From Nitrospirota bacterium (GTDB lineage: Bacteria; Nitrospinota; Nitrospinia; Nitrospinales; Nitrospinaceae), in the NCBI GenBank assembly GCA_003229345.1, contig QIDN01000446.1:1-6174 (forward strand): 6,174 nucleotides of DNA. Reading direction: 5' to 3'. Position numbers and translations under genes: made by a program. The notes beneath the pieces are model-generated. The model was not told where the DNA came from. It saw only the letters and a list, made by a program, of their open reading frames with translations, and made no database searches. Position 1 is the first letter of the stretch. The number at the start of each line of letters is the position of its first letter. Positions 1 to 6,102 of this stretch are shown one piece after another.

Positions 1-230
1 AGGTGGTTTTGAAGCTGGCCACCGAAACGGGGACCGTCTGTAAAGAAAGATCAATGACTGCCGACGATGTCTTGCAGGGGGATGAAGTATTTTTAACCAA
101 TACCGGGTGGGAAATTCTTCCCGTCACCCACGTGGACGGGAAAACAGTCGGCTCCGGCCAACCCGGTCCTCTGACTCAGGCTCTGCGGCGGAAATTCCGG
201 AAATTCGTTGATGCTGAAATTGGAAAATGA
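1..230 (+). CDS. Class IV PLP-dependent aminotransferase, C-terminal part (5' truncated by window edge)
   Basis: This is the last ~75 codons of a gene that begins before the window; the GTG at position 3 is an internal valine codon, not a convincing start. The visible part is the C-terminal half of the large domain of fold-type IV PLP enzymes. Residues 27-41 (DEVFLTNTGWEILPV) match the conserved strand and turn whose T-N-T segment, in this family, contacts the cofactor phosphate. VDGKTVGSGQPGP (44-56) matches the usual DG-x-x-(I/V)-G-x-G-x-PGP element before the C-terminal helix. These features are shared by branched-chain aminotransferase (IlvE), aminodeoxychorismate lyase (PabC) and D-amino acid aminotransferase. 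The catalytic lysine and the substrate-side residues lie outside the window, so I cannot choose between them. TGA at 228-230 ends it, 49 bp before the next start. Confidence 0.85.
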   Translation, partial: VVLKLATETGTVCKERSMTADDVLQGDEVFLTNTGWEILPVTHVDGKTVGSGQPGPLTQALRRKFRKFVDAEIGK

Positions 231-264
231 TAAGCTTCGCCCTTAACTTTTTAACTTGTTTACC

Positions 265-270
265 AGGCGG
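265..270 (+). promoter_or_regulatory. Ribosome binding site of the DUF1566 gene
   Basis: AGGCGG is one mismatch from the AGGAGG consensus and lies 9 nt before the ATG at 280. This placement favours ATG 280 over the in-frame upstream TTG at 256, which has no comparable site. Confidence 0.65.
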
Positions 271-279
271 AAAACCATA

Positions 280-711
280 ATGGAAGCATCTGATAATTTT
301 ACGGACAACCCGAACGGAGTGATTTCGGACAAACAGGCTAACCTGGAGTGGTTACCCAAAGATTCCTACGGAGATCTCGGCAAATGGATCAATTTTCGGG
401 AGGCAGTATCTTACCGCGGCACCATGATCAGTGTGTATGCCGGCGGACATAACGACTGGCGTTTGCCAACCCAGGCAGAAGCACTGGGTTTATTCAATGA
501 GGAATTGAGTCAACTGGACTGGGAAGGGGAAACGGTCCACGTTCATACTCTTTTTGTCGCCAAATGCGGCCGTTACATCTGGACCAGCGAGGAAAACGAT
601 GAGAACCAGGCGCTCGTGGTTAATCTTCAGGATGGATCAACTGAGTTTATGGATAAAGAAAGCAGGGACAATATAGCGGCGCGTCTGGTACGCGCGGCTT
701 CGCCAAAATAA
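280..711 (+). CDS. DUF1566 / Lcl C-terminal domain-like protein
   Basis: A 143-residue protein that is almost entirely one domain of the DUF1566 (Lcl C-terminal-like) type. The visible signature runs in the usual order: an N-terminal D-x-x-x-x-L-x-W segment (DKQANLEWLP, 17-26), W36 followed by F39 and A42, then GGHNDWRLPTQAE (55-67) containing the hallmark W-R-L-P-T, and a C-terminal block with IWTSEE (100-105) and RLVRAA (135-140), where the family has W-(S/T)-S and (V/L)-R. No signal peptide or membrane segment is visible, so the protein looks cytoplasmic, although many relatives are secreted or envelope-associated. The biochemical role of these domains is generally unknown. ATG 280 is chosen because of the AGGCGG site; TTG 256 would add eight basic or polar residues. 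It lies 49 bp after the aminotransferase gene and could share its transcript. It converges on the minus-strand gene with only 7 bp between stops. Confidence 0.8.
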   Translation: MEASDNFTDNPNGVISDKQANLEWLPKDSYGDLGKWINFREAVSYRGTMISVYAGGHNDWRLPTQAEALGLFNEELSQLDWEGETVHVHTLFVAKCGRYIWTSEENDENQALVVNLQDGSTEFMDKESRDNIAARLVRAASPK

Positions 712-735
712 AAAATCCTTAACCGGAAAGTCCGG
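710..735 (-). terminator. Possible weak intrinsic terminator of the minus-strand gene
   Basis: Read on the minus strand, CCGGA-CTT-TCCGG (735 to 723) forms a 5-bp stem within the last codons of the unknown gene. A T6 run (715 to 710) follows after a spacer of about 7 nt. The spacer is long for a canonical terminator and the stem is short, so this is tentative. It fits the need to end transcription between two convergent genes only 7 bp apart. Confidence 0.3.
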
Positions 736-1111
736 CCAGTTGCCAAAACGCGTCGCGGAACAAATTTTGAATATTGCCGTCCGCGTATTCTGCATCCGTG
801 AAAATTTTTTCCGCTACGCCCTCATCTTCATAAGCAATCACCTTCATATCCGCATGTTTGGTTTTGCTGAATCCGTTAAACAAGGTTGCAGGATGGGTGG
901 CTTCCAAGCCTAGAGGAAATCGCCGGGCAATTCGAATGTTCTGATCCAGGCTGTGCAAATCCACGCACAAAAAATCTCCCTCCAGCCAGTATTCGATGGA
1001 CTGACCTTCTTCCTGGCCTGGAACAAACACCTTTTCATCCACTTTAACAGCAAAGGTGGTTCCGACCTGACCGCGTATCCACACTTTTCCGTTATCTTTG
1101 ATTTCCGGCAT
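719..1111 (-). CDS. Hypothetical protein, 130 residues
   Basis: I do not recognise this protein. It is acidic, has no signal peptide or hydrophobic segment, and so is probably cytoplasmic. The first ~60 residues look beta-rich: GKVWIRGQVG at 8-17, then FAVKVDEKVFVPG and IEYWLEGDFLCVDLHSL. The C-terminal ~30 residues (TDAEYADGNIQNLFRDAFWQ) look helical, with spaced hydrophobic positions. It is likely real because it fills the space between two well-supported neighbours, has a normal mixed amino-acid composition, and has an ATG start (1111-1109) with no competing opposite-strand gene. No good Shine-Dalgarno site precedes the ATG. It is divergent from bioF, with a 92-bp gap that could hold a promoter for each gene, and convergent with the DUF1566 gene. 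Its position next to the biotin operon does not by itself indicate a role in biotin metabolism. Confidence 0.65.
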   Translation of the reverse strand: MPEIKDNGKVWIRGQVGTTFAVKVDEKVFVPGQEEGQSIEYWLEGDFLCVDLHSLDQNIRIARRFPLGLEATHPATLFNGFSKTKHADMKVIAYEDEGVAEKIFTDAEYADGNIQNLFRDAFWQLAGLSG

Positions 1112-1143
1112 ATTTGAATTTCTAATTTAAGGGCGCATCATTT

Positions 1144-1172
1144 TTGACATGAAAACGCTTTTATACCATAAT
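1144..1172 (+). promoter_or_regulatory. Predicted sigma-70 promoter of the biotin operon
   Basis: TTGACA at 1144-1149 is a perfect -35 consensus. It is followed after exactly 17 bp by CATAAT at 1167-1172, a 5/6 match to TATAAT. Transcription would start near 1179, giving a leader of about 25 nt before the TTG start of bioF. The surrounding DNA is AT-rich. I see no BirA-type operator dyad (TTGTAAACC-like arms) over the promoter. Confidence 0.6.
1160..1168 (-). promoter_or_regulatory. Possible extended -10 promoter for the divergent hypothetical gene
   Basis: The minus strand reads TGGTATAAA, that is, a TGn extension and TATAAA at 1165-1160. No good -35 is seen 17 bp upstream. Transcription would start near 1153, about 40 nt before the ATG at 1111. 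This element overlaps the -10 region of the rightward bioF promoter, so the two would compete for polymerase. Confidence 0.35.
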
Positions 1173-1203
1173 TTTCAATCATCCATTTAATAGAGCCAAA
1201 CTC

Positions 1204-2346
1204 TTGACCCATCCACTGGAATCACGACTTCAAAACGAGTTGAACCAAAGACAGGCAGCGGGACTTCTTCGGACGTTGGAAGTACTGGAGACCTGCACCA
1301 CCAACCTGATCAGCAACGATTACTTCCAATTGCGTTCGCACCCACAGGTTATCGAAGGAGCCAAAACAGCACTGGAACGTTATGGCGCCAGCAGTAGTGC
1401 CTCTCCTCTGCTTTCGGGATTTTTGCCCTGTCATGAACACCTGATCGGGCAACTGAAGACATGGAAGCAAAAATCCGCAGGTCTCCTATTCAACACCGGG
1501 TTTATGGCCAATCAAGCCCTGCTGACTCATCTACCCGGTCCCAGGGATTTGATCCTGGCCGACCGTTTGATTCATCACTCCATCGCCCAGACCCTGGGGA
1601 AACATGAGACCCGGTTCAAGCGTTATCAACATCTAGACTTGGATCATCTGGAGGAGTTGCTCGATCAACAGGGAAAAGACTATGAAACAATATTTGTGGT
1701 CACCGAAAGCGTGTTCAGCATGGATGGCGATTACCCCGACCTGCCTCGCTTGGCAGCACTGAAAAAGAAATATCATTTCGTCTGGATATTGGATGAAGCC
1801 CACGGCACCGGAGTATTTGGCCCCACCGGGGGTGGGCTGGCCGAAGAACAGGGCGTACTTCCGGAGGTCGATATTCTCGTAGGCACTCTGGGAAAAGCCC
1901 TGGCAAGTATGGGAGCCTATGTGTTGACCCATTCTAAAACTATTATCGATTACCTGGTCAACTTTTCCGGAGAGCTGATTTATTCCACCTACTTAAGCCC
2001 TCCCCAGGCAGGAGCCGCCGAGGCGGCGCTAAAAATTATCCAAAAATCGCAGGCCACAGCCCGTAACATTCGCAATACGGCTAATCGGTTTAGGGAACAA
2101 TTGGAGCGCGATGGCTGGCAAACAAATACCTTCGACTCACAGATCGTTCCGGTGATTGTGGGAGATCCCAAGGATGCGCTTGAATTGCGCAACAAATTGC
2201 TGGAACATGGAATATTAGTAGGAGCGGTGCGGCCACCTACGGTTCCGCAAAATTCTTCCCGTCTGCGGTTTTCATTTCACGCAGGAGTGGGAGAGGAGAA
2301 GGTGGAAGAAATTATCACCCTGTTGAATTCATGGAAACAAAAATAA
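1204..2346 (+). CDS. bioF: 8-amino-7-oxononanoate synthase (BioF)
   Basis: Condenses pimeloyl-ACP (or pimeloyl-CoA) with L-alanine, with loss of CO2, to give 8-amino-7-oxononanoate, the first ring-assembly step of biotin synthesis; a cytoplasmic PLP enzyme. The 380-residue length is normal for the family. Visible landmarks are SNDY (37-40, family SNDYLGL), LLSGFLPCHEHL (69-80), ADRLIHHS (119-126) with H124 stacking over the PLP ring by homology, SVFSMDGD (169-176), DEAHGTGVFG (197-206) with D197 and H200, GTLGKA (227-232) with K231 as the Schiff-base lysine, and IYSTYLSPPQ (259-268). RPPTVP (343-348) is typical of BioF and argues against its relative 2-amino-3-ketobutyrate ligase (Kbl). The start is TTG at 1204: no in-frame ATG or GTG lies between it and the upstream in-frame TGA at 1150, and its N-terminus aligns with family proteins. 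Only a weak AGAG (1192-1195) precedes it. First gene of the operon; its 3' end overlaps the next gene by 16 nt. Confidence 0.93.
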   Translation: MTHPLESRLQNELNQRQAAGLLRTLEVLETCTTNLISNDYFQLRSHPQVIEGAKTALERYGASSSASPLLSGFLPCHEHLIGQLKTWKQKSAGLLFNTGFMANQALLTHLPGPRDLILADRLIHHSIAQTLGKHETRFKRYQHLDLDHLEELLDQQGKDYETIFVVTESVFSMDGDYPDLPRLAALKKKYHFVWILDEAHGTGVFGPTGGGLAEEQGVLPEVDILVGTLGKALASMGAYVLTHSKTIIDYLVNFSGELIYSTYLSPPQAGAAEAALKIIQKSQATARNIRNTANRFREQLERDGWQTNTFDSQIVPVIVGDPKDALELRNKLLEHGILVGAVRPPTVPQNSSRLRFSFHAGVGEEKVEEIITLLNSWKQK

Positions 2347-3026
2347 AAATAACCGTCATCTGTGGCTGGGCGCTTCCAAAAGAATGGTTCCGCCAGTTGG
2401 TGAAAAATTATTTTCCAAAAGCCGAGGTCCGGGCCTGTTACCCGAAGAATCCGGAAAACGAAGAGGAAGCCGCTGAGATATTTGATTCCAAACCGGATTG
2501 GGTCATCGGCTACTCTCTAGGCAGTCTCTGGCTTCTGCTTCATAAAAATAGTATTCCGCCTCAAACAAAGATTATTTTAATGTCTCCCATTCTCGCATTT
2601 CCGGCGGAGAAAAACCTGGGCGGAAAAACACCTCTCGGAAAACTAAAATATCAAAAAAAAATGCTGAGTTCTTCCGAAGATTATTTAACCTCCCTCAAAG
2701 GTTTTTTTGATTTGAGCGGAATTCATCTGCCTGAAAATGACCTCCAACAACCCTATAGCAGGGAAACTTTGATTCGAGGACTCGATTTCCTGGAAACAGC
2801 CAGCGTTTCTCCGCAAGCCGCTAAGGATTGCATCGCTATTATGGGGTTGCGAGATCCTCTACTTGACGGGAACCAGTTGAAGAAGCTTATCCCACATTTG
2901 ACTTTAGTAGAGGAGTGCGATCACTCTCCGCACAAATTGCTCTCTCATTTGGCACAGCACTATGATGGACCCGGTAAGTCTTCAGTTCAAGCAACGCAAC
3001 CCATCATTCCTCAACGGACGCTATGA
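2331..3026 (+). CDS. BioH-like alpha/beta hydrolase, probable pimeloyl-ACP methyl ester esterase
   Basis: A 231-residue small alpha/beta hydrolase. ICGWALPKEWF (10-20) is the oxyanion-loop region and resembles the HGWG...W start of BioH. GYSLG (60-64) is the nucleophile elbow with Ser62. GLRDPLLDG (172-180) supplies Asp175, and DHSPH (197-201) supplies His198, matching the His-x-Pro context of BioH's catalytic histidine. The catalytic triad is therefore complete. The region between Ser62 and Asp175 is lysine-rich and poorly conserved, as expected for the lid. About 20 C-terminal residues (after ~211) are polar and look like an extension. By context, between bioF and bioC, it should demethylate pimeloyl-ACP methyl ester to release pimeloyl-ACP for BioF. 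I cannot tell whether it belongs to BioH, BioG or another of the several unrelated-in-detail esterase groups, so no symbol is given. The ATG lies inside the end of bioF, and its TGA overlaps the next ATG (ATGA), which implies translational coupling on both sides. Confidence 0.75.
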   Translation: METKIKITVICGWALPKEWFRQLVKNYFPKAEVRACYPKNPENEEEAAEIFDSKPDWVIGYSLGSLWLLLHKNSIPPQTKIILMSPILAFPAEKNLGGKTPLGKLKYQKKMLSSSEDYLTSLKGFFDLSGIHLPENDLQQPYSRETLIRGLDFLETASVSPQAAKDCIAIMGLRDPLLDGNQLKKLIPHLTLVEECDHSPHKLLSHLAQHYDGPGKSSVQATQPIIPQRTL

Positions 3027-5299
3027 AAATATTTGGAATCGATTTCACCAGCGCCCCTGGCCAAAAAAAACCGCTAACCGTTGCGGAGGGTGAACTCAAA
3101 CAAGGAAGCCTGGTCATACGGAAAATTCACGCTCTGGTCAGTTTTGATGAATTTGAAGATTTCCTGAAACAAAAGGGCCCTTGGGTTGCGGGGATCGATT
3201 TCCCCTTTGGCTTGCCCGGCGCTTTTTTATCCACTCTCGGATTGCCGCACGATTGGCCAAGTTATACCCGGAAATTAACTTGCCGCTCCAGAGCCGAATT
3301 TGAAAAAAAAGTCAAGGCCTTCAAATCCAAACATGCTTCGCCTTACAAAGAGCCCTTGCGTTTTACCGACATTCTGGCTTCCGCTCAAAGCCCTTTAAAA
3401 CTGGTAAATGCTCCGGTCGCAAAAATGTTTTACGAGGGTTCCCAGAGAATTTTAAAGTCGGCAGCCTCTATCCTCCCCTGCCATCCAAAAAGAGGGAACC
3501 GCATCATACTGGAAGCCTACCCTGCTTTAGTAGCTCGCCGGTTTGCGGAATCTTACAAAAGTGAAACCAAAGACACGTCACAAAAAAAATCCGCGAGAAA
3601 AAAAATCATTTCGGGAATTCTGGGTTCAGACTTAAAAACTGAGTTTGGTTTTTCGGTAAAGATCAAGGATGACTTAAAGAATGAAATGCAAAGCGATTGC
3701 AAAGGTGACTCTCTGGATGCTGTACTCTGCTCCCTGCAAGCGGCATGGGCCTGGCAGCAGGGCAAACCAAATTACGGAATCCCTACGGGAAATAAAAGCC
3801 TGACTCAATCGGAAGGCTGGATCGTTGATCCTTCCTTGAGATTAAATTTTTTAGGAGCCCGCAAAAAGCAGACAAAGTCCCTGCTCATCTCGGCCCCGCA
3901 AAGATCCACCGGAAAAGAAGGTGAACAGGATCTTATTAAAAATCTTCTCGACAAATTAACGAAACTAACCGATATCGGCCTTGCTTTGTCGGCTGAACGC
4001 AATCTGGATGTCCTGCTGGAAATGATCGTGGAGGAAGCTCGGAACTTTACTTATGCGGATGGCGGCACCTTGTATATTCTTGAAAAGAATAAACTGCATT
4101 TTAAGATTTTTCAAAATGATACTTTAGACATCCGACTGGGTGGAAAAAACGAGTCGCCTATCCCCTTTCCACCGCTGGAGATGAATCCTTCAAACGTATC
4201 TTCCCATGTCGCTCTGACAGGCAAGACTATTAACATTCCTGATGTCAGCAAGGATAAGGATCACGATTTTTCAGATTCCATCGTGTTTGACCAAAAATTC
4301 AACTATCGGACTCAGTCCATGCTCCTCGTTCCGATGAAAAACAATGATGAAGAAGTCATTGGAGTTATCCAGCTGTTGAACGCCAGAAAACCCGGCGAAC
4401 CGAAAAAGTGCATACCCTTTTCTAATGAAAACGTGCGTTGGATTCAATCCCTGGCATCCCAGGCGGCGGTGGCGATTACCCATGTCTCCCTTATTCAGGA
4501 AATCAGGAAAGCCCATTCAGAAGTCGCTTTGGCACGGGATATGGCTATGGAAGCTAATGCTTCTAAAAGCAAGTTTCTCGCCAATATGACGCACGAATTG
4601 CGGACTCCCATGAATGCTATCATCGGATACACCGAACTGCTCAGGGAAGAAGCGCTTGAGAGAAATTTACCGGATTTCCAGAAGGACTTGGAGAAAATCA
4701 ACGCTTCCGCAAAAATACTGATGGAGCTGATCAATGGTATTCTGGACCTATCCAAAATTGAGTCCGGTAAAATGAACATCAAATTGGAGTCATTTAAAAT
4801 ACAAGATGTCATTCAAGCGGCGATCCAAACGATTGAACCCATGGTTCAGAAAAATAAAAATGTACTGGAAGTCCAATGCGACGAAAACCTGGGTTACATG
4901 GTTGCCGACTCGGCATGGGTTCGGCAAACGTTGATCAATCTTCTCAGCAATGCCTGTAAGTTTACTGAAGGTGGAGAAATCTCCCTTGAGGTCATTCGAG
5001 TCAACAGAGACAATGTCCCCTGGGTTATTTTTAAGATTGTTGATACAGGAATCGGTATCGCCCAGAAGAAAATCAGATCCGTTTTTTCCGAATTCACCCA
5101 GGCGGATTCCTCCATCAATCGCAAATTCGGCGGTACCGGACTGGGATTGGCTATCAGCCAGCGATTTTGCCGTATGATGGGGGGGATCATCACTTTGAAC
5201 AGCGAAGTGGATAAGGGTTCCACCTTTACCATTCAACTACCCGCCAAGGTCATTTCATTTAACCCGCCTCTGAGAAGGCGGTCAACAGACATCACCTGA
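3023..5299 (+). CDS. DUF429 - GAF - histidine kinase fusion protein
   Basis: A 758-residue cytoplasmic protein with no membrane segments. Residues 1-~272 form a complete DUF429 domain (predicted RNase H-fold): GIDFTSAPG (5-13), GIDFPFGLPG (57-66), EAYPAL (164-169), GDSLDAVLCSLQAAWA (228-243) and the terminal GWIVDP (265-270). Candidate metal-binding acids are D7, D59, E164 and D229/D232. After a polar linker (~275-305), a GAF domain (~320-487) shows ADGGTLYILEK (345-355), QND (364-366), HVALTGKTINIPDV (395-408) and NYRTQSMLLVPM (427-438). Its NKFDE cyclic-nucleotide motif is degenerate (N453 kept, lysine replaced by Ala454, no DE after F466). A helical connector (488-515) leads to HisKA, with H-box FLANMTHELRTPMN (518-531) and phospho-acceptor H524. 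HATPase has N-box N643 (LINLLSNACKF), G1 DTGIGIA (674-680), the F box around F688/F691 and G2 GGTGLGLA (703-710). The kinase looks intact but has no attached receiver. ATG 3023 overlaps the esterase stop; bioC follows after 9 nt. DUF429 function and the kinase partner are unknown. Confidence 0.9.
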   Translation: MKIFGIDFTSAPGQKKPLTVAEGELKQGSLVIRKIHALVSFDEFEDFLKQKGPWVAGIDFPFGLPGAFLSTLGLPHDWPSYTRKLTCRSRAEFEKKVKAFKSKHASPYKEPLRFTDILASAQSPLKLVNAPVAKMFYEGSQRILKSAASILPCHPKRGNRIILEAYPALVARRFAESYKSETKDTSQKKSARKKIISGILGSDLKTEFGFSVKIKDDLKNEMQSDCKGDSLDAVLCSLQAAWAWQQGKPNYGIPTGNKSLTQSEGWIVDPSLRLNFLGARKKQTKSLLISAPQRSTGKEGEQDLIKNLLDKLTKLTDIGLALSAERNLDVLLEMIVEEARNFTYADGGTLYILEKNKLHFKIFQNDTLDIRLGGKNESPIPFPPLEMNPSNVSSHVALTGKTINIPDVSKDKDHDFSDSIVFDQKFNYRTQSMLLVPMKNNDEEVIGVIQLLNARKPGEPKKCIPFSNENVRWIQSLASQAAVAITHVSLIQEIRKAHSEVALARDMAMEANASKSKFLANMTHELRTPMNAIIGYTELLREEALERNLPDFQKDLEKINASAKILMELINGILDLSKIESGKMNIKLESFKIQDVIQAAIQTIEPMVQKNKNVLEVQCDENLGYMVADSAWVRQTLINLLSNACKFTEGGEISLEVIRVNRDNVPWVIFKIVDTGIGIAQKKIRSVFSEFTQADSSINRKFGGTGLGLAISQRFCRMMGGIITLNSEVDKGSTFTIQLPAKVISFNPPLRRRSTDIT

Positions 5300-5308
5300 T
5301 TCTCAACC

Positions 5309-6088
5309 ATGCCCGGAAATTCACCCCATTCCTCCGAACCGGATTTCGAACAGAGAGTCATCGAAAGTTTTTCCAAACACGTTAAAACCTATGACCGGCA
5401 CGCACAACTCCAGCGTTCCATGGCGGAACGCCTGGCGGCCCTGATCCCAAATCCTTTCCCCCAGAAAATCCTGGAAATCGGATGTGGGACCGGTGTCTTC
5501 ACCCGTCACCTTTTGGCGCGTTCTCCTTCTACCATTATCCTGAACGATATCGCTCCGCTCATGATTGAGCATTTAAAGAATCATTTGGAGGTCCCATCCA
5601 ATTCAAAATTTCTTGCGGGAAACGCGGAGAGAATTCCGATTCCAAAAGTGAAACTCATCGCGGGCAACGCCGTATTTCAGTGGTTTCAAAATCCTCAAAA
5701 CACATTACAACGATTCCACTCTGCCATCGAAAAGAAAGGATATCTCGCCTTCAGCACTTTCGGGCCCAAAACTCTTGAGGAATTCCGCTCGACTGCGCAA
5801 TTCCAAGGCCCGACGCATCTTCATTCTCAAAAACGATGGAAAACATTTCTCACCCAGGCGGGATTTGAGTTGGTCACATTTCAAACCGAAACACGCCAGA
5901 TATTTTTTCAAAACACTCAGATTTTGATTAAAAACCTGCAACAGATTGGAGCCGCTCCGTTGCGAATTCTAAAGTCCGGTGAGTTGAGACAACTGATCCG
6001 GGATTACGACAGGGAGTACTCCTCGTCGCAGGGTGTTTATACAAATTGGGAATTGTTTTATTTTTTTGCGCGTAAAGGGACCGGCTGA
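5309..6088 (+). CDS. bioC: Malonyl-[ACP] O-methyltransferase (BioC)
   Basis: Transfers a methyl group from S-adenosylmethionine to the free carboxylate of malonyl-ACP, so that the fatty-acid machinery can elongate it to pimeloyl-ACP methyl ester. It is a 259-residue class I methyltransferase, a normal length for BioC. Family landmarks, in order, are SFSKHVKTYDRHAQLQ (20-35, the F-x-x-x-x-x-x-Y-x-x-x-A-x-L-Q start of BioC), motif I LEIGCGTG (55-62), the acidic D80 at the end of strand 2, GNAERIPIP (104-112), GNAVFQWF (119-126, cf. SN-x-x-x-QW in BioC), LAFSTFGPKTLEE (146-158), and LQQIGAAP (210-217), matching the LK-x-IGA segment. The C-terminal YTNWELFYFFARK also fits. This pattern separates it from generic or UbiE-type methyltransferases. 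The ATG lies 9 nt after the kinase stop and lacks a clear Shine-Dalgarno site, so coupled translation is likely. Last gene of the operon; it converges with a partial minus-strand gene 14 bp away. Confidence 0.92.
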   Translation: MPGNSPHSSEPDFEQRVIESFSKHVKTYDRHAQLQRSMAERLAALIPNPFPQKILEIGCGTGVFTRHLLARSPSTIILNDIAPLMIEHLKNHLEVPSNSKFLAGNAERIPIPKVKLIAGNAVFQWFQNPQNTLQRFHSAIEKKGYLAFSTFGPKTLEEFRSTAQFQGPTHLHSQKRWKTFLTQAGFELVTFQTETRQIFFQNTQILIKNLQQIGAAPLRILKSGELRQLIRDYDREYSSSQGVYTNWELFYFFARKGTG

Positions 6089-6102
6089 GTCTCGACGAAT
6101 CT

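Noticed and set aside
256..279. TTG at 256 as the start of the DUF1566 gene
   Set aside because: ATG at 280 has AGGCGG at 9 nt spacing. The eight extra residues are not part of the domain, and the ribosome binding site itself would lie inside the longer frame.
679..704. Hairpins GCGCGT-CTGGT-ACGCGC and GGC-TTC-GCC at the end of the DUF1566 gene as a plus-strand terminator
   Set aside because: They lie inside the coding region and are followed by an A-rich, not T-rich, tract on the plus strand, so they do not form an intrinsic terminator in that direction.
1204..1209. TTGACC at the bioF start as a second -35 element
   Set aside because: No acceptable -10 hexamer lies 16-18 bp downstream; the sequence is simply the first two codons of bioF.
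1222..1932. Minus-strand open frames opposite bioF
   Set aside because: bioF is complete with all active-site residues. The antisense frames resemble no protein family and are by-products of its codon usage.
1204..2346. 2-amino-3-ketobutyrate CoA ligase (Kbl) instead of BioF
   Set aside because: The TLGKA motif also occurs in Kbl, but RPPTVP near the C-terminus and the operon with bioC and a BioH-like gene favour BioF.
4790..5236. 148-codon minus-strand open frame opposite the histidine kinase region
   Set aside because: It lies wholly opposite the HisKA/HATPase coding sequence, whose catalytic motifs are intact, and its translation shows no recognisable domain. It is a shadow frame.
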